20,863 bases of DNA from JBAZJN01 sp041651295 (GCA_041651295.1 JBAZJN010000018.1:1-20863); one strand, 5' to 3'. Shown: positions 1 to 6,200, counted from the first letter of the stretch. Translations and numbers: made by a program. The notes: a model not told the origin generated them from the letters alone.

Positions 1-230
1 TTTTGCGTATTGAGCGGCAAGTTCACGCCGTTCAACACTGACTCTAGGGTCTGAATCTCATCCGAGTTGGTCGTATTAGATTCATCTGAAGATGACGACC
101 GAGAAAGGACTTTTATCCCTAAAAAAATACCAACAACTAAAAGCGCTGTTATAACAAGCGTTGTAACTCCTTTTGCTCGTGGACTCGAGCTGTAACCCGA
201 AGAATGTGTTGATCGTCTGTAGTTCGGCAT
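1..230 (-). CDS. N-terminally anchored protein (partial, C-terminus outside window)
   Basis: An open frame starts at the ATG at 230 (minus) and runs off the left edge after 76 codons. The N-terminus is basic and Ser-rich (MPNYRRSTHSSGYSSSPRAK), followed by one hydrophobic segment at about residues 22-40 (TTLVITALLVVGIFLGIKVL) and then a polar Ser/Asp/Thr linker. This suggests a membrane-anchored protein with its main domain outside the cell. It starts 28 nt after the stop of the DUF6580-like gene and is probably the third gene of the cobO operon. Such a position would suit a corrinoid-capture domain, but none can be seen because the C-terminus is missing. No strong SD precedes the ATG. Confidence 0.65.
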   Translation of the reverse strand, partial: MPNYRRSTHSSGYSSSPRAKGVTTLVITALLVVGIFLGIKVLSRSSSSDESNTTNSDEIQTLESVLNGVNLPLNTQ

Positions 231-257
231 CTGTTAAAACACTTTACCAAAAAGTCG

Positions 258-803
258 CTATTTCTTCAAGTAGGCTACTGGAACACGCTGTCTCCGCTGG
301 ATCAACACAAGCGCTAATGCGTATACACAAAAAAGTGCTGCAGTGTAGACAAGATCGCCCACTATCATGTTCCGAAAAAATGGCAGCCCCGCGACATACG
401 ACGCAAAAAGGCCGTCGAGGCCTTTTGAATAGAGCGGCGTAAACATCCATACCGCCCAATAGGTGATGAGAAAAAACTGAACCGACGCTAACAGCGAACC
501 AAGAAGGATGATGCGCGGTTTCATGCTCTGACGGATCAACAAGCCAATCCCTGCAGCAAGCATCATACATCCCCACGTGAAAACCATCAAAGAATGAAAA
601 CCTAAAAATATATCCGAGAGTGCCATCGCTACTACAGGGATGACGATTGCCCACTTCTTCGGCATCACCGCACCTGCAAAAATGCCGACTGCGCCTATCG
701 CGGTAAAATTCGCCGGATGAGGGACAAACCTGGTTACTATCCCAAGCGCAACCAAAATGATTGCGACGAGCATAAGGGCAACGGATTGTTTCTGTCGGAT
801 CAT
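258..803 (-). CDS. DUF6580-like integral membrane protein (putative ECF-type substrate component)
   Basis: 181 aa, almost wholly hydrophobic, with about five membrane segments. After the first helix comes a loop with PHPANFTAIGAVGIFAGAVM, then W..VIPVVAMALSDIFLGFH. The pattern 'NFTPIGA..LF.GA' followed by 'SD.FLGFH' is what I know from DUF6580 proteins, which resemble S-components of ECF vitamin transporters. The start lies 5 nt after the cobO stop, so the two are co-transcribed and probably translationally coupled. Context suggests uptake of cobalamin or a precursor that the adenosyltransferase then activates. Family assignment is from memory of the motif; the substrate is inferred only from the neighbour. 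Confidence 0.65.
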   Translation of the reverse strand: MIRQKQSVALMLVAIILVALGIVTRFVPHPANFTAIGAVGIFAGAVMPKKWAIVIPVVAMALSDIFLGFHSLMVFTWGCMMLAAGIGLLIRQSMKPRIILLGSLLASVQFFLITYWAVWMFTPLYSKGLDGLFASYVAGLPFFRNMIVGDLVYTAALFCVYALALVLIQRRQRVPVAYLKK

Positions 804-808
804 ACGGA

Positions 809-1384
809 TTAAAAGTCAATCCCTTTATGGGCTCTATATCCTTTGTAATACAAATGCTTCAGCATTTTCATTTCAGTGACAATGTCACATTGTTTTAATA
901 TTTTTGAATATTTTCGGTGTCCAGTCAAGATAATGTGGATTTGTTTTCCGCGCGCGTGAACCCGGACCCGTTTGAGCATGCTGACTACCGCATCCGCCGA
1001 AAAAAGTTTTTCTTCAACGCAAGAAATTATTTCGTCAAGCACGATCAATTTCCACTTTCCTGAAACAATTGCCTTTTCGGCGAGGCGAAGCGCTTTTTTG
1101 GCTGCCGCACTATGGATGCGTCGCGGTTTTTCGTCTCCACAGATTCCCACAAACCCTTTGCCGTGGACTTCGACGTCAATGCCGAGCGCGTGGAGCGCAG
1201 TCCGCTCACCCGATGGCCATTCAGGACTTTTAAAAAACTGAAAGAAAAGAACGGTCCACCCATATCCACGGGCGCGTGTAGCCGTACCAACGCTGGCGGT
1301 TGTTTTTCCTTTGCCATTTCCAATGTAGGCGATAATCATGCCTCGAGTAAATTGACGAAGTTTTTTTGAAGCTTTTTTAGACAT
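809..1384 (-). CDS. cobO: cob(I)yrinic acid a,c-diamide adenosyltransferase (CobO/BtuR type)
   Basis: 191 aa, a normal length for the CobO/CobA/BtuR family. It transfers the 5'-deoxyadenosyl group of ATP to reduced corrinoids to form the coenzyme form. The P-loop is near residues 18-27 (IAYIGNGKGKTTAS), followed by the family's 'TRARGYGWTVLFFQFFK' and 'GERTAL'. Further motifs are 'LIVLDEII' near residue 115 and 'HIILTGHR' near 150. It is the first gene of a three-gene minus operon. No SD is evident; a possible TTGCGA-17-TAGGGT promoter lies just upstream. No other corrinoid-synthesis gene is present, so salvage is more likely than synthesis. An alternative start at Met16 directly before the P-loop is possible. 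Confidence 0.9.
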   Translation of the reverse strand: MSKKASKKLRQFTRGMIIAYIGNGKGKTTASVGTATRARGYGWTVLFFQFFKSPEWPSGERTALHALGIDVEVHGKGFVGICGDEKPRRIHSAAAKKALRLAEKAIVSGKWKLIVLDEIISCVEEKLFSADAVVSMLKRVRVHARGKQIHIILTGHRKYSKILKQCDIVTEMKMLKHLYYKGYRAHKGIDF

Positions 1385-1399
1385 ACGGCACTTACTACC

Positions 1400-1429
1400 C
1401 TACCCCATTTTTTCGTGTTTCGCAACGCA
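1400..1429 (-). promoter_or_regulatory. Possible promoter of the cobO operon
   Basis: Reading the minus strand, TTGCGA and TAGGGT are separated by 17 nt and lie about 15-20 nt before the cobO ATG. Both boxes are weak matches to a sigma-70 promoter, but position and spacing are right. Confidence 0.35.
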
Positions 1430-1493
1430 GCAAAATGTAGGGCAACTCATTCTTGGTGTAGTGGTTTATCGTGTACGGTCCTGTCATAAATAT

Positions 1494-1521
1494 TGCTCCC
1501 AGACGCGGTGCGTCCGGGAGC
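1494..1521 (-). terminator. Hairpin after the 48-aa ORF
   Basis: GCTCCCGGACGC pairs with GCGTCTGGGAGC around a 3-nt loop, one G-T pair. The following AATATTTATG is T-rich rather than a clean T-tract, so termination is plausible but unproven. It separates the 48-aa ORF from cobO. Confidence 0.5.
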
Positions 1522-1561
1522 GGTGAAGGTCCAAACTACTTGTTGCTTGCGAAGGTTACCG

Positions 1562-1708
1562 CTACCAGCGCGTGGGTCTCCATGAGAGGCAAATTATTGT
1601 TTCCAGTATCTGGTCGAAAGTGGCACGCCCCGGGCTGGTGATACTCCGCGCATCTTTTTGGCGACGAAATGTCCGTTCCTTTTCTTCGTCACCTTTTTGT
1701 TTCCTCAT
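1562..1708 (-). CDS. Small charged protein, 48 aa, unknown
   Basis: The ATG at 1708 is preceded by a near-perfect SD (AAAAGGAGG, 5 nt spacing), which is why this start is chosen over the longer upstream frame. The product begins MRKQKGDEEKERTFRRQKDA and is very rich in Lys, Arg and Glu over its first 25 residues; the C-terminal half (ARSITSPGRATFDQILETII) is more mixed. A possible TTGCGT-17-TAGTTT promoter lies upstream, overlapping the divergent promoter of the 46-aa ORF. A strong hairpin follows at 1494-1521. No family is recognised. Coding status rests on the SD and the unit structure. Confidence 0.5.
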   Translation of the reverse strand: MRKQKGDEEKERTFRRQKDARSITSPGRATFDQILETIICLSWRPTRW

Positions 1709-1769
1709 GTAACCTCCTTTTTGTGGAAACAATAATAAACTAGCATGCCTAGACGTGAAACGCAATCCC

Positions 1770-1798
1770 TTGACAAAAAAATGTTCTTGTGATATTGT
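1770..1798 (+). promoter_or_regulatory. Sigma-70-type promoter of the 46-aa ORF
   Basis: TTGACA (1770-1775), 17-nt spacer, TATTGT (1793-1798). The first of a series of TTGACAAAAA promoters serving the small plus-strand genes in this window. Confidence 0.7.
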
Positions 1799-1823
1799 CT
1801 TCTGTTCATTATTTTTTAAACCT

Positions 1824-1964
1824 ATGGAAGATATATACAAAGAAATGACCGACCTGGAGTCCAAAGTTCCAAACTTGGGACTTACCGGAGTCGTCGATGC
1901 GCTCGCAGAAATGAAAGGCGAGGTCGAAAAGTATCAACACAATTCTCATTTGCTGCTTTTCTAA
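1824..1964 (+). CDS. Small acidic protein, 46 aa, unknown
   Basis: Starts at ATG 1824, 25 nt after the -10 box of a good promoter; no SD is present. The product begins MEDIYKEMTDLESKVPNLGL and ends with a hydrophobic LLLF. Most of it could form an amphipathic helix (EMKGEVEKY). No family is recognised. Promoter position supports a real gene; the missing SD and the lack of a clear terminator weaken it. Confidence 0.4.
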   Translation: MEDIYKEMTDLESKVPNLGLTGVVDALAEMKGEVEKYQHNSHLLLF

Positions 1965-2027
1965 ATCGACATCCCTGACGTAACTCACGCAAAAAATCAT
2001 CACAAGATTTAGGGTGAATTTTTGTGT

Positions 2028-2055
2028 TTGACTGTTTGACCCAAATGGATATACT
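2028..2055 (+). promoter_or_regulatory. Promoter with no good gene behind it
   Basis: TTGACT (2028-2033), 16-nt spacer, TATACT (2050-2055). It reads toward a strong terminator at 2165-2200 with no SD-led ORF between. Confidence 0.55.
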
Positions 2056-2061
2056 TACCCA

Positions 2062-2200
2062 TACGATCCTTCTCACCAGCGAGTCAGTGTGCCTTTAAAT
2101 CCCTAAGACACATGGAATGGCTGATTCGTATTTCACTACCACCACCCACAACTAGAACATTCCAGCTCTCTCCCTGCCCCCAGCTGGGAGAGAGCATTTT
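2062..2200 (+). ncRNA. Candidate small RNA, about 140 nt
   Basis: Defined by the promoter at 2028-2055 and a strong hairpin terminator (GCTCTCTCCC 2165-2174 with GGGAGAGAGC 2186-2195, then ATTTTAATT). The interval contains an unstructured A/C-rich stretch (around 2140-2160, CACTACCACCACCCACAA) that could serve as a pairing region. The only ORF (ATG near 2112) has no SD and runs through the terminator, so a non-coding transcript is the simpler reading. It matches none of the standard RNAs I can recognise. Confidence 0.35.
2165..2200 (+). terminator. Rho-independent terminator
   Basis: Ten-base-pair perfect stem GCTCTCTCCC/GGGAGAGAGC followed by ATTTTAATT. Confidence 0.75.
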
Positions 2201-2354
2201 AATTAGCAACAAACAGTATCGTGCGCAATCATTTGCGCATTTTTCAGTACTCTGCTACGCTTGTCTCAAGCGATCCTTAGGGTAATTCTAATCAACGTTA
2301 GAGGTAAAGGTCTTCCCTTAGTGAGCGTACATTACAATTAAAAGTCCGCATTTC

Positions 2355-2627
2355 ATGGAAAAGAAACTGTACGTAGGAAACCTTTCCTATAACGTGACAG
2401 ACGACCAACTCAAAACAACATTTGAGCAGGCCGGATCCGTGGAATCTGCAAACGTGATTATCGACCGTCAGACAAACCGATCCAAAGGATTCGGATTTGT
2501 GCAAATGGCAACTGAAGAAGATGCCAAAGCAGCGATCGATATGTATGACGGAAAGGAAATGGACGGCCGCCCACTGCGAGTCAGTGAAGCCCGCCCAATG
2601 ACCGACCGCCCACGCAAGCGATTCTAA
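2355..2627 (+). CDS. RRM-domain RNA-binding protein
   Basis: 90 aa forming a single RNA recognition motif. RNP2 is at residues 4-9 (KLYVGNL) and RNP1 at about 43-50 (KGFGFVQM), with the usual beta-alpha-beta spacing and EEDAKAAIDMYDGKEMDGRPLRVSEA closing the fold. A short basic tail (RPRKRF) follows. It resembles the small bacterial Rbp proteins, which bind single-stranded RNA and are often cold-induced; the RNA target is unknown. No SD is present directly before the ATG although the 5' region is about 150 nt long. It is followed by a hairpin terminator at 2650-2686. Confidence 0.93.
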   Translation: MEKKLYVGNLSYNVTDDQLKTTFEQAGSVESANVIIDRQTNRSKGFGFVQMATEEDAKAAIDMYDGKEMDGRPLRVSEARPMTDRPRKRF

Positions 2628-2649
2628 GAACGTCTCGTAAATTAAACAA

Positions 2650-2686
2650 AAAGGTCCGCGATTCATTTCACGGGCTTTTTTGTTAA
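2650..2686 (+). terminator. Terminator of the RRM gene
   Basis: Imperfect stem (AAAAAG..CCG with CGG..CTTTTTT) ending in a T-run, right after the RRM stop codon. Confidence 0.55.
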
Positions 2687-2748
2687 ACGAGGAACCGGCA
2701 AAACGAACATCAATAATCAACGTCAACTATCAAAACTAAAAATCTTTC

Positions 2749-2777
2749 TTGACAACTAGCAACTCATTTTGTTAGAT
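2749..2777 (+). promoter_or_regulatory. Promoter of the 26-aa ORF unit
   Basis: TTGACA (2749-2754), 17-nt spacer, TTAGAT (2772-2777). The predicted transcript would begin almost exactly at the first leader hairpin (2785-2802). Confidence 0.65.
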
Positions 2778-2784
2778 TAACCGT

Positions 2785-2860
2785 GACCTCGTGCGCGAGG
2801 TCATCGTGATCATTTTCTAAACATTTTCGCTGGGAATTCCGGCAACCCCTGCTTGCCGGA
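2785..2860 (+). promoter_or_regulatory. Two leader hairpins, the second touching the SD
   Basis: Hairpin 1: GACCTCG (2785-2791) pairs with CGAGGTC (2796-2802) at the predicted 5' end. Hairpin 2: TCCGGCAA (2838-2845) pairs perfectly with TTGCCGGA (2853-2860), and the SD GGAGGA begins at the very next base. The first may protect the 5' end; the second could tune ribosome access. These roles are inferred. Confidence 0.5.
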
Positions 2861-2873
2861 GGAGGATACTAAT

Positions 2874-2954
2874 ATGCGAAGGTCGATGAATCTCGGTAGC
2901 AATCGGGCACAGAACATGGCCAACACGCGGAAGGACATGGTCGTCGTCTCGTAG
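2874..2954 (+). CDS. 26-aa ORF, unknown (peptide or part of a structured RNA)
   Basis: ATG 2874 follows GGAGGAGG-type SD at 2858-2865. The product begins MRRSMNLGSNRAQNMANTRK and ends DMVVVS. The unit has its own promoter (2749-2777), two leader hairpins and a strong terminator (3018-3052), giving a transcript of about 265 nt. The peptide is basic at its N-terminus with no membrane segment. Either it is a true small protein or the RNA is the product; nothing here matches RNase P RNA, tmRNA or another known RNA clearly. Confidence 0.45.
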   Translation: MRRSMNLGSNRAQNMANTRKDMVVVS

Positions 2955-3017
2955 AACCAAGGGATTCTCACCGCTTGAGAAGAGTACGCTCATACTAGTC
3001 TCAAGCAAACAAAATCC

Positions 3018-3052
3018 TGGGTGGAAGCTTGCTTCCGCCCAGGTACTTTATT
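3018..3052 (+). terminator. Strong rho-independent terminator
   Basis: CCTGGG.GGAAG pairs with CTTCC.CCCAGG around CTTG, followed by TACTTTATTATT. Confidence 0.75.
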
Positions 3053-3054
3053 AT

Positions 3055-3085
3055 TGACAAAAGCAACTTCTCATGATACATTCCC
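3055..3085 (+). promoter_or_regulatory. Promoter of the anchored protein gene
   Basis: TTGACA, 17-nt spacer, TACATT, immediately downstream of the previous terminator. Positions are accurate to about 2 nt. Confidence 0.6.
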
Positions 3086-3128
3086 TTGAACAAAATAAAC
3101 AACGACCTTAGATAAAAAAGGGCAAGCC

Positions 3129-3521
3129 ATGTTAAAAATCTTAGGACGTATTGGCACAGTATTTGTCATCGTTGTTATTGCGGGCCTAATATGGACGCTA
3201 ACTAACAGCGTTTCAATCCAGGTCAAACCAAGTGAGCTTGTTGCCACCTTCGATACCGTAGTCGCTCATGGCGTGAGCATCAAACAATCCACCTATTCAA
3301 ACGGAAACGCGACCTGGAGAGTTACAAACGGTTCAACCGACACGGTCAGTGTCAGTTGGCTCATAGAAACGCCGTACGGAGAGGATTTACAAGCTGTGTG
3401 GTCAATGGCACCATACGACACGCGTGAACATATCATGGAAAAAGGTGTGCAAGACCGTCTCTATATTAGAAAAGGTTTTGGTACCACCGACGAATGGTAT
3501 GTCGCGCTACCTCCAAGCTAA
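3129..3521 (+). CDS. N-terminally anchored hypothetical protein
   Basis: 130 aa. A short cytoplasmic start (MLKILGRIG) is followed by one hydrophobic segment (about residues 10-28, TVFVIVVIAGLIWTLTNSV); the rest is polar and beta-rich, e.g. NATWRVTNGSTDTVSVSWLI and DEWYVALPPS at the end. Predicted topology is anchored with the domain outside. A purine-rich AAAAAAGGG stretch serves as a weak SD. It has its own promoter and terminator (3542-3577). No family is recognised. Confidence 0.7.
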   Translation: MLKILGRIGTVFVIVVIAGLIWTLTNSVSIQVKPSELVATFDTVVAHGVSIKQSTYSNGNATWRVTNGSTDTVSVSWLIETPYGEDLQAVWSMAPYDTREHIMEKGVQDRLYIRKGFGTTDEWYVALPPS

Positions 3522-3541
3522 AACGCTCTATCAGATCGTTG

Positions 3542-3577
3542 ATGCCCGAAGACCAAACACCTTCGGGCAAAAACTTT
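3542..3577 (+). terminator. Rho-independent terminator
   Basis: GCCCGAAG pairs with CTTCGGGC, followed by AAAAACTTTT, just after the anchored protein gene. Confidence 0.65.
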
Positions 3578-3678
3578 TAACAAGACAGACTCGACCTTTC
3601 CGCACCCTTGCAAAATTAACACAGAAGTATTAGGGTATCTAGAAACAAACACCAACAATCCGAAGAAAGGACTCTTCC

Positions 3679-4131
3679 ATGCACCTTGCAAAACTCTTGA
3701 TTATCTCTCTATTATTGACTGTGGTTGTGGCGCCCGCACATGCCACGGATTCGGACACGCTGCCCGCAGTTGAACTCAAAATAAAGCCAACCTATGTGTT
3801 GGACAATTCCGGGGAAAGTCAAAGCTCGCTCAACAAGATATACTCTCTGTTGCGCGAAGTTTTGAACGAGGCAGTCCAGACGGGACTGGAAGGCGGCTTC
3901 AGTTACACCGAACTCTGCGACAGTTTCCCTGCGCTGAAGAACTACAAAAAATTTCAGGGGGCAAAGTTTATTGTGCTCGGTCCGGGACGTGCCTTATATG
4001 TCTCGTACACGCAAAACACCGGCTTCACGCCGACAATATCTCTTGTGAGTAGCGACATAAAATGTCGACTCACGTATGAGTACGCCACGCAAAAAGGCAA
4101 AAGCGTTGGCTGGGCGCTTCCCATCCAATAA
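3679..4131 (+). CDS. Secreted hypothetical protein
   Basis: 150 aa with a clear signal peptide: MHLAK, a hydrophobic core LLIISLLLTVVVAPA, and an AHA cleavage site near residue 23. The mature part begins TDSDTLPAVELKIKP and carries two cysteines (in ELCDSF and IKCRLTY) that could form a disulfide. A probable domain runs from 'LNKIYSLLREVLNEAV' through 'YVSYTQNTGFTPTISLV'. The SD is AAAGGA, 8 nt from the ATG. A weak TTGCAA-17-TAGGGT promoter lies upstream. A hairpin terminator follows at 4151-4186. No family is recognised. Confidence 0.75.
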   Translation: MHLAKLLIISLLLTVVVAPAHATDSDTLPAVELKIKPTYVLDNSGESQSSLNKIYSLLREVLNEAVQTGLEGGFSYTELCDSFPALKNYKKFQGAKFIVLGPGRALYVSYTQNTGFTPTISLVSSDIKCRLTYEYATQKGKSVGWALPIQ

Positions 4132-4150
4132 AACAACAACGATCAAGATC

Positions 4151-4186
4151 AAAGTACGGCGACGCCACCGGTGTCGCCTACTTTTA
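4151..4186 (+). terminator. Terminator of the secreted protein gene
   Basis: GGCGAC (4158-4163) pairs with GTCGCC (4173-4178), flanked by AAAGTA/TACTTT, with T-rich sequence after it. Confidence 0.65.
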
Positions 4187-4306
4187 ATATTCCTTTCTTT
4201 ATCAACAATCCCTTTTTTAAAACTTTTTGTCAAAGGGCACAAGGAAACACACAACCCCCTAAAGGCTCCGCCTTTAAAACCTTTATGTCCTTTTCCATAA
4301 GAAAAT

Positions 4307-4510
4307 TTTGCCGTTAGCGCGGCGTGCCCTTTCCACCTTTTGCGCCCACAAAAGGTGGAGTCCAAATGGGGCCAAGTGAAAAGAAATCTGGAAATTACAA
4401 ATCTTCGTGAGATGCATGACGCAGGTCAGCACCACGGGGATACCCGCTGGACTGACACAAGTCTCTTACATCTCACTCCCGATTTGAATTTCCTGATTTT
4501 TTTCAATTGG
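4307..4510. repeat. Structured repeat B, copy 1
   Basis: About 204 bp, shared with copy 2 at 15321-15524. Three parts in order: a small hairpin GCCG/CGGC around TTAGCG (4310-4323); a 10-bp hairpin CCACCTTTTG/CAAAAGGTGG (4333-4358); and a long imperfect hairpin at 4384-4499 with stems AAATC/GATTT, GGAAATT/AATTTCC, CAAATC/GATTTG and GTGAGATG/CATCTCAC. The long hairpin arms are near-identical between copies, while the second hairpin has different bases but keeps its pairing. It directly abuts repeat A1. The stretch 4187-4306 shows nothing else recognisable. Confidence 0.85.
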
Positions 4511-4525
4511 CGGCAAGATACAAGC

Positions 4526-4764
4526 AAAATCCCCTGAAGATGAGTGACTAAGAAATTATCGGAATGGCTTCCGAAATTTCACACGAATCTGAAGCGGATT
4601 TTAACAGGTCCCAACCAGGCGGCCCGCCTAGACTCGACGTCTAGTCGAGGCTGGTGTGGAAGGGGTTGGGTATAGTCCTAGGGATAGGGGGAACAGGCCC
4701 GCCTCGACTCGCGTTGCTCGTCGACGCGAGGCGGGCTTTCCGAATTCATGTTCCCCCTATCCCT
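4526..4764 (-). repeat. Structured repeat A, copy 1 (inverted, with extra palindromes)
   Basis: Inverted relative to copies A2 and A3. From the right: a perfect 16-bp stem AGGGATAGGGGGAACA (4680-4695) with its complement at 4749-4764; a GC palindrome at 4627-4650 centred on GACGTC; and a nested hairpin at 4526-4602 whose inner arm is GAAATT..CGGAA/TTCCG.AATTTC. The loop of the 16-bp stem holds an extra palindrome (GCCCGCCTCG 4697-4706 with CGAGGCGGGC 4727-4736) that A2 and A3 lack, so the element is modular. Confidence 0.8.
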
Positions 4765-4853
4765 GGACAGAAATATTTTAAAACAAAAATTTTTATCTTG
4801 TGTTTCCCTTTAGGTCTTGACAGGATGTTTTTATGCCAAAAAGTTTTCATAAC

Positions 4854-4882
4854 TTGATTTCCTTGTTCTTTACCTCTACACT
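4854..4882 (+). promoter_or_regulatory. Possible promoter of the frameshifted gene
   Basis: TTGATT (4854-4859), 17-nt spacer, TACACT (4877-4882), about 30 nt before the ATG at 4912. Confidence 0.45.
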
Positions 4883-4911
4883 CAAGAAGTAACAATTATT
4901 AACTTAAAATT

Positions 4912-5444
4912 ATGGATCCACGAATTATAAGCGAAACACCTCCACCAGACGAAACAACAGAGGTTACGCGGGAGGAATTTAATTCTGATACCGCACAATA
5001 CAATGGAATCATTTCTCTGCCCCCTGAAGATGCAGAACGTGCGATAGAAGAATCAACCATAAACCGTGCTTCAATGCGCAATCTGCGTCGTGAAAATCAA
5101 GATCGTGTCCCTCAATTGGACGAAAACACTCCTCGCCGGAATACGTTGATGATGGTCCGTGGCGCGTCGTAAGCGAAACCGAAACAGAAACAACTGTCGT
5201 TCCACCAATGGACATGCCGGTTGAAACGCTTATGACCAGTGGAAGAGAAATTTTTGAGTTTGCAGATTTCGATAAACTTCCAGTCGGAGAACCAATCAAA
5301 TCGGTTCATATACTCAAGTTAGGAGATCCTGCAACTTTTGAAAAAACGAAAAAAGGCTTACGCCTCATAAAAAAAGGTGTTGTGAGCTCGTATAAAATTA
5401 AATTCCAAGGCGGAAGAGAGATTTCCGTCAACGAGGAGGAATAA
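4912..5444 (+). pseudogene. Hypothetical protein gene split by a -1 frameshift
   Basis: Two frames appear to belong to one gene. The first starts at ATG 4912 (MDPRIISETPPPDETTEV...) and is acidic and probably disordered; it hits TAA at 5170-5172. The second frame is open across the junction, reads SSPEYVDDGPWRVVSETETE near 5118-5180, and continues to TAA at 5444 with a Lys-rich, possibly beta-rich C-terminus (FEKTKKGLRLIKKGVVSSYK). Loss of one A in the GAAAAC run near 5121 would explain the shift, but programmed slippage or a sequencing error cannot be excluded. ATG 5208 has no SD, so an independent second gene is less likely. No family is recognised. Confidence 0.5.
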
Positions 5445-5463
5445 TCTGTAATACATTTAAGGC

Positions 5464-5498
5464 ACTCGCCCGCTTGATTGTAGGCGAGTGTCTTTATT
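5464..5498 (+). terminator. Terminator of the frameshifted gene
   Basis: ACTCGCC (5464-5470) pairs with GGCGAGT (5483-5489), followed by GTCTTTATTATT. Confidence 0.65.
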
Positions 5499-5570
5499 AT
5501 CCATGTGTGGCATTAAAAAACATTTAGTTCGTATAAAATTACAACCTATTATTTTCACGCATAAAATGAA

Positions 5571-5604
5571 ATCCGGCAAGCGCGAAGCCTGCCGGATAGT
5601 TTTT
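5571..5604 (-). terminator. Terminator, mainly of the pilin gene
   Basis: ATCCGGCA pairs with TGCCGGAT; on the minus strand it is followed by TTCATTTTAT and on the plus strand by AGTTTTT, so it may act both ways. Confidence 0.6.
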
Positions 5605-5631
5605 CGCACACTTTCGATGTGCGGGTAAGGT

Positions 5632-6051
5632 TCATTCGAAGACATCGTCACTGACACAGGTCAGCTTGCCGTCCTGGTCGATCTCCCAGACATCCTCGGC
5701 CACATCATCGTCCAGGCCGGTGGCCGTGGCTCTGACCAGCAAATTGGTCCCGTCGTCGGCCGTGACGATCTCGTAGGTGTACCTCGCGTGCGGCAGGATC
5801 TGAACGCCGATGGTGGCGAAGTTGTCGGTGTTGGCCGAATCGGCCAACATGCCCGCGCCCCAGTAGGAATTGTTCGCCTCGCAATAGGTCCGCTGCATGG
5901 TGTAGATCTGCACCAAAATGCCCTTGGCTTCGGACTGCTTGGATTTGGTGATGGCGGTCATAACCCGAGGGGCAGCCAACGCAGCAAAAATGCCGATGAC
6001 AACGACCACAATCATCAATTGGATCAGCGTGAAACCTCTGCCTCTGGACAT
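5632..6051 (-). CDS. Type IV pilin-like protein
   Basis: 139 aa from the ATG at 6051, chosen because AAGGAGG lies 7 nt upstream and because it gives a short prepilin leader MSRGRG. Processing would occur before Phe in G/FTLIQLMIVVVVIGIFAALAA, the hydrophobic N-terminal helix used for pilus assembly. Position +5, normally Glu, is Gln. The globular part contains AITKSKQSEAKGILVQIYTM and two Cys near residues 59 and 131 that could pair. It is markedly richer in G+C than its neighbours and ends in TGA, as does the next gene upstream. Promoter on the minus strand: TTGACA-16-TACTGT (6135-6162). Likely a pilus or pseudopilus subunit; which of the two cannot be told. Confidence 0.85.
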   Translation of the reverse strand: MSRGRGFTLIQLMIVVVVIGIFAALAAPRVMTAITKSKQSEAKGILVQIYTMQRTYCEANNSYWGAGMLADSANTDNFATIGVQILPHARYTYEIVTADDGTNLLVRATATGLDDDVAEDVWEIDQDGKLTCVSDDVFE

Positions 6052-6134
6052 TTCGTCCTCCTTGCTAAATGCGTTCATGTTATGCTCCGATTTTATGTCA
6101 GAGCGTTGCTATTTTTGCTTTTGTATGACCGCTA

Positions 6135-6162
6135 ACAGTAGCAGATATTTAAAATTTGTCAA
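6135..6162 (-). promoter_or_regulatory. Pilin gene promoter
   Basis: Minus strand TTGACA (6157-6162), 16-nt spacer, TACTGT (6135-6140). A GTTAGA/TCTAAC palindrome lies directly upstream of the -35 box. Confidence 0.65.
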
Positions 6163-6166
6163 CCCA

Positions 6167-6200
6167 GTTAGAAAATTTCTCTAACGGAACGGGGTCAACC
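6167..6200. promoter_or_regulatory. Palindromic operator-like site plus 13-bp inverted repeat
   Basis: GTTAGA-N7-TCTAAC (6167-6185) followed by AACGGGGTCAACC (6188-6200). The same two parts recur inverted at 7231-7256, beside another -35 box. Confidence 0.5.

Noticed and set aside
2112..2282. 57-codon ORF starting near 2112
   Set aside because: No SD, and it runs through a strong terminator hairpin, so it is unlikely to be coding.
2785..3045. RNase P RNA or tmRNA
   Set aside because: An ACAGAA string near 2910 recalls RNase P, but the conserved 5' motif, length and tmRNA-like ends are missing.
4307..4510. Repeat B (and A) as integron attC sites
   Set aside because: The imperfect hairpins and single-gene cassettes recall integrons, but no RYYYAAC/GTTRRRY pair frames the hairpins, the elements lie at gene 5' ends more than 3' ends, and no integron integrase is present.
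4526..4764. IS200/IS605 or other insertion-sequence end
   Set aside because: No transposase or relic was found near any copy of A or B, and no target duplication was seen at their borders.
5208..5444. Independent gene starting at ATG 5208
   Set aside because: No SD or promoter, and the frame is open upstream in a protein-like way, so a frameshifted single gene is more likely.
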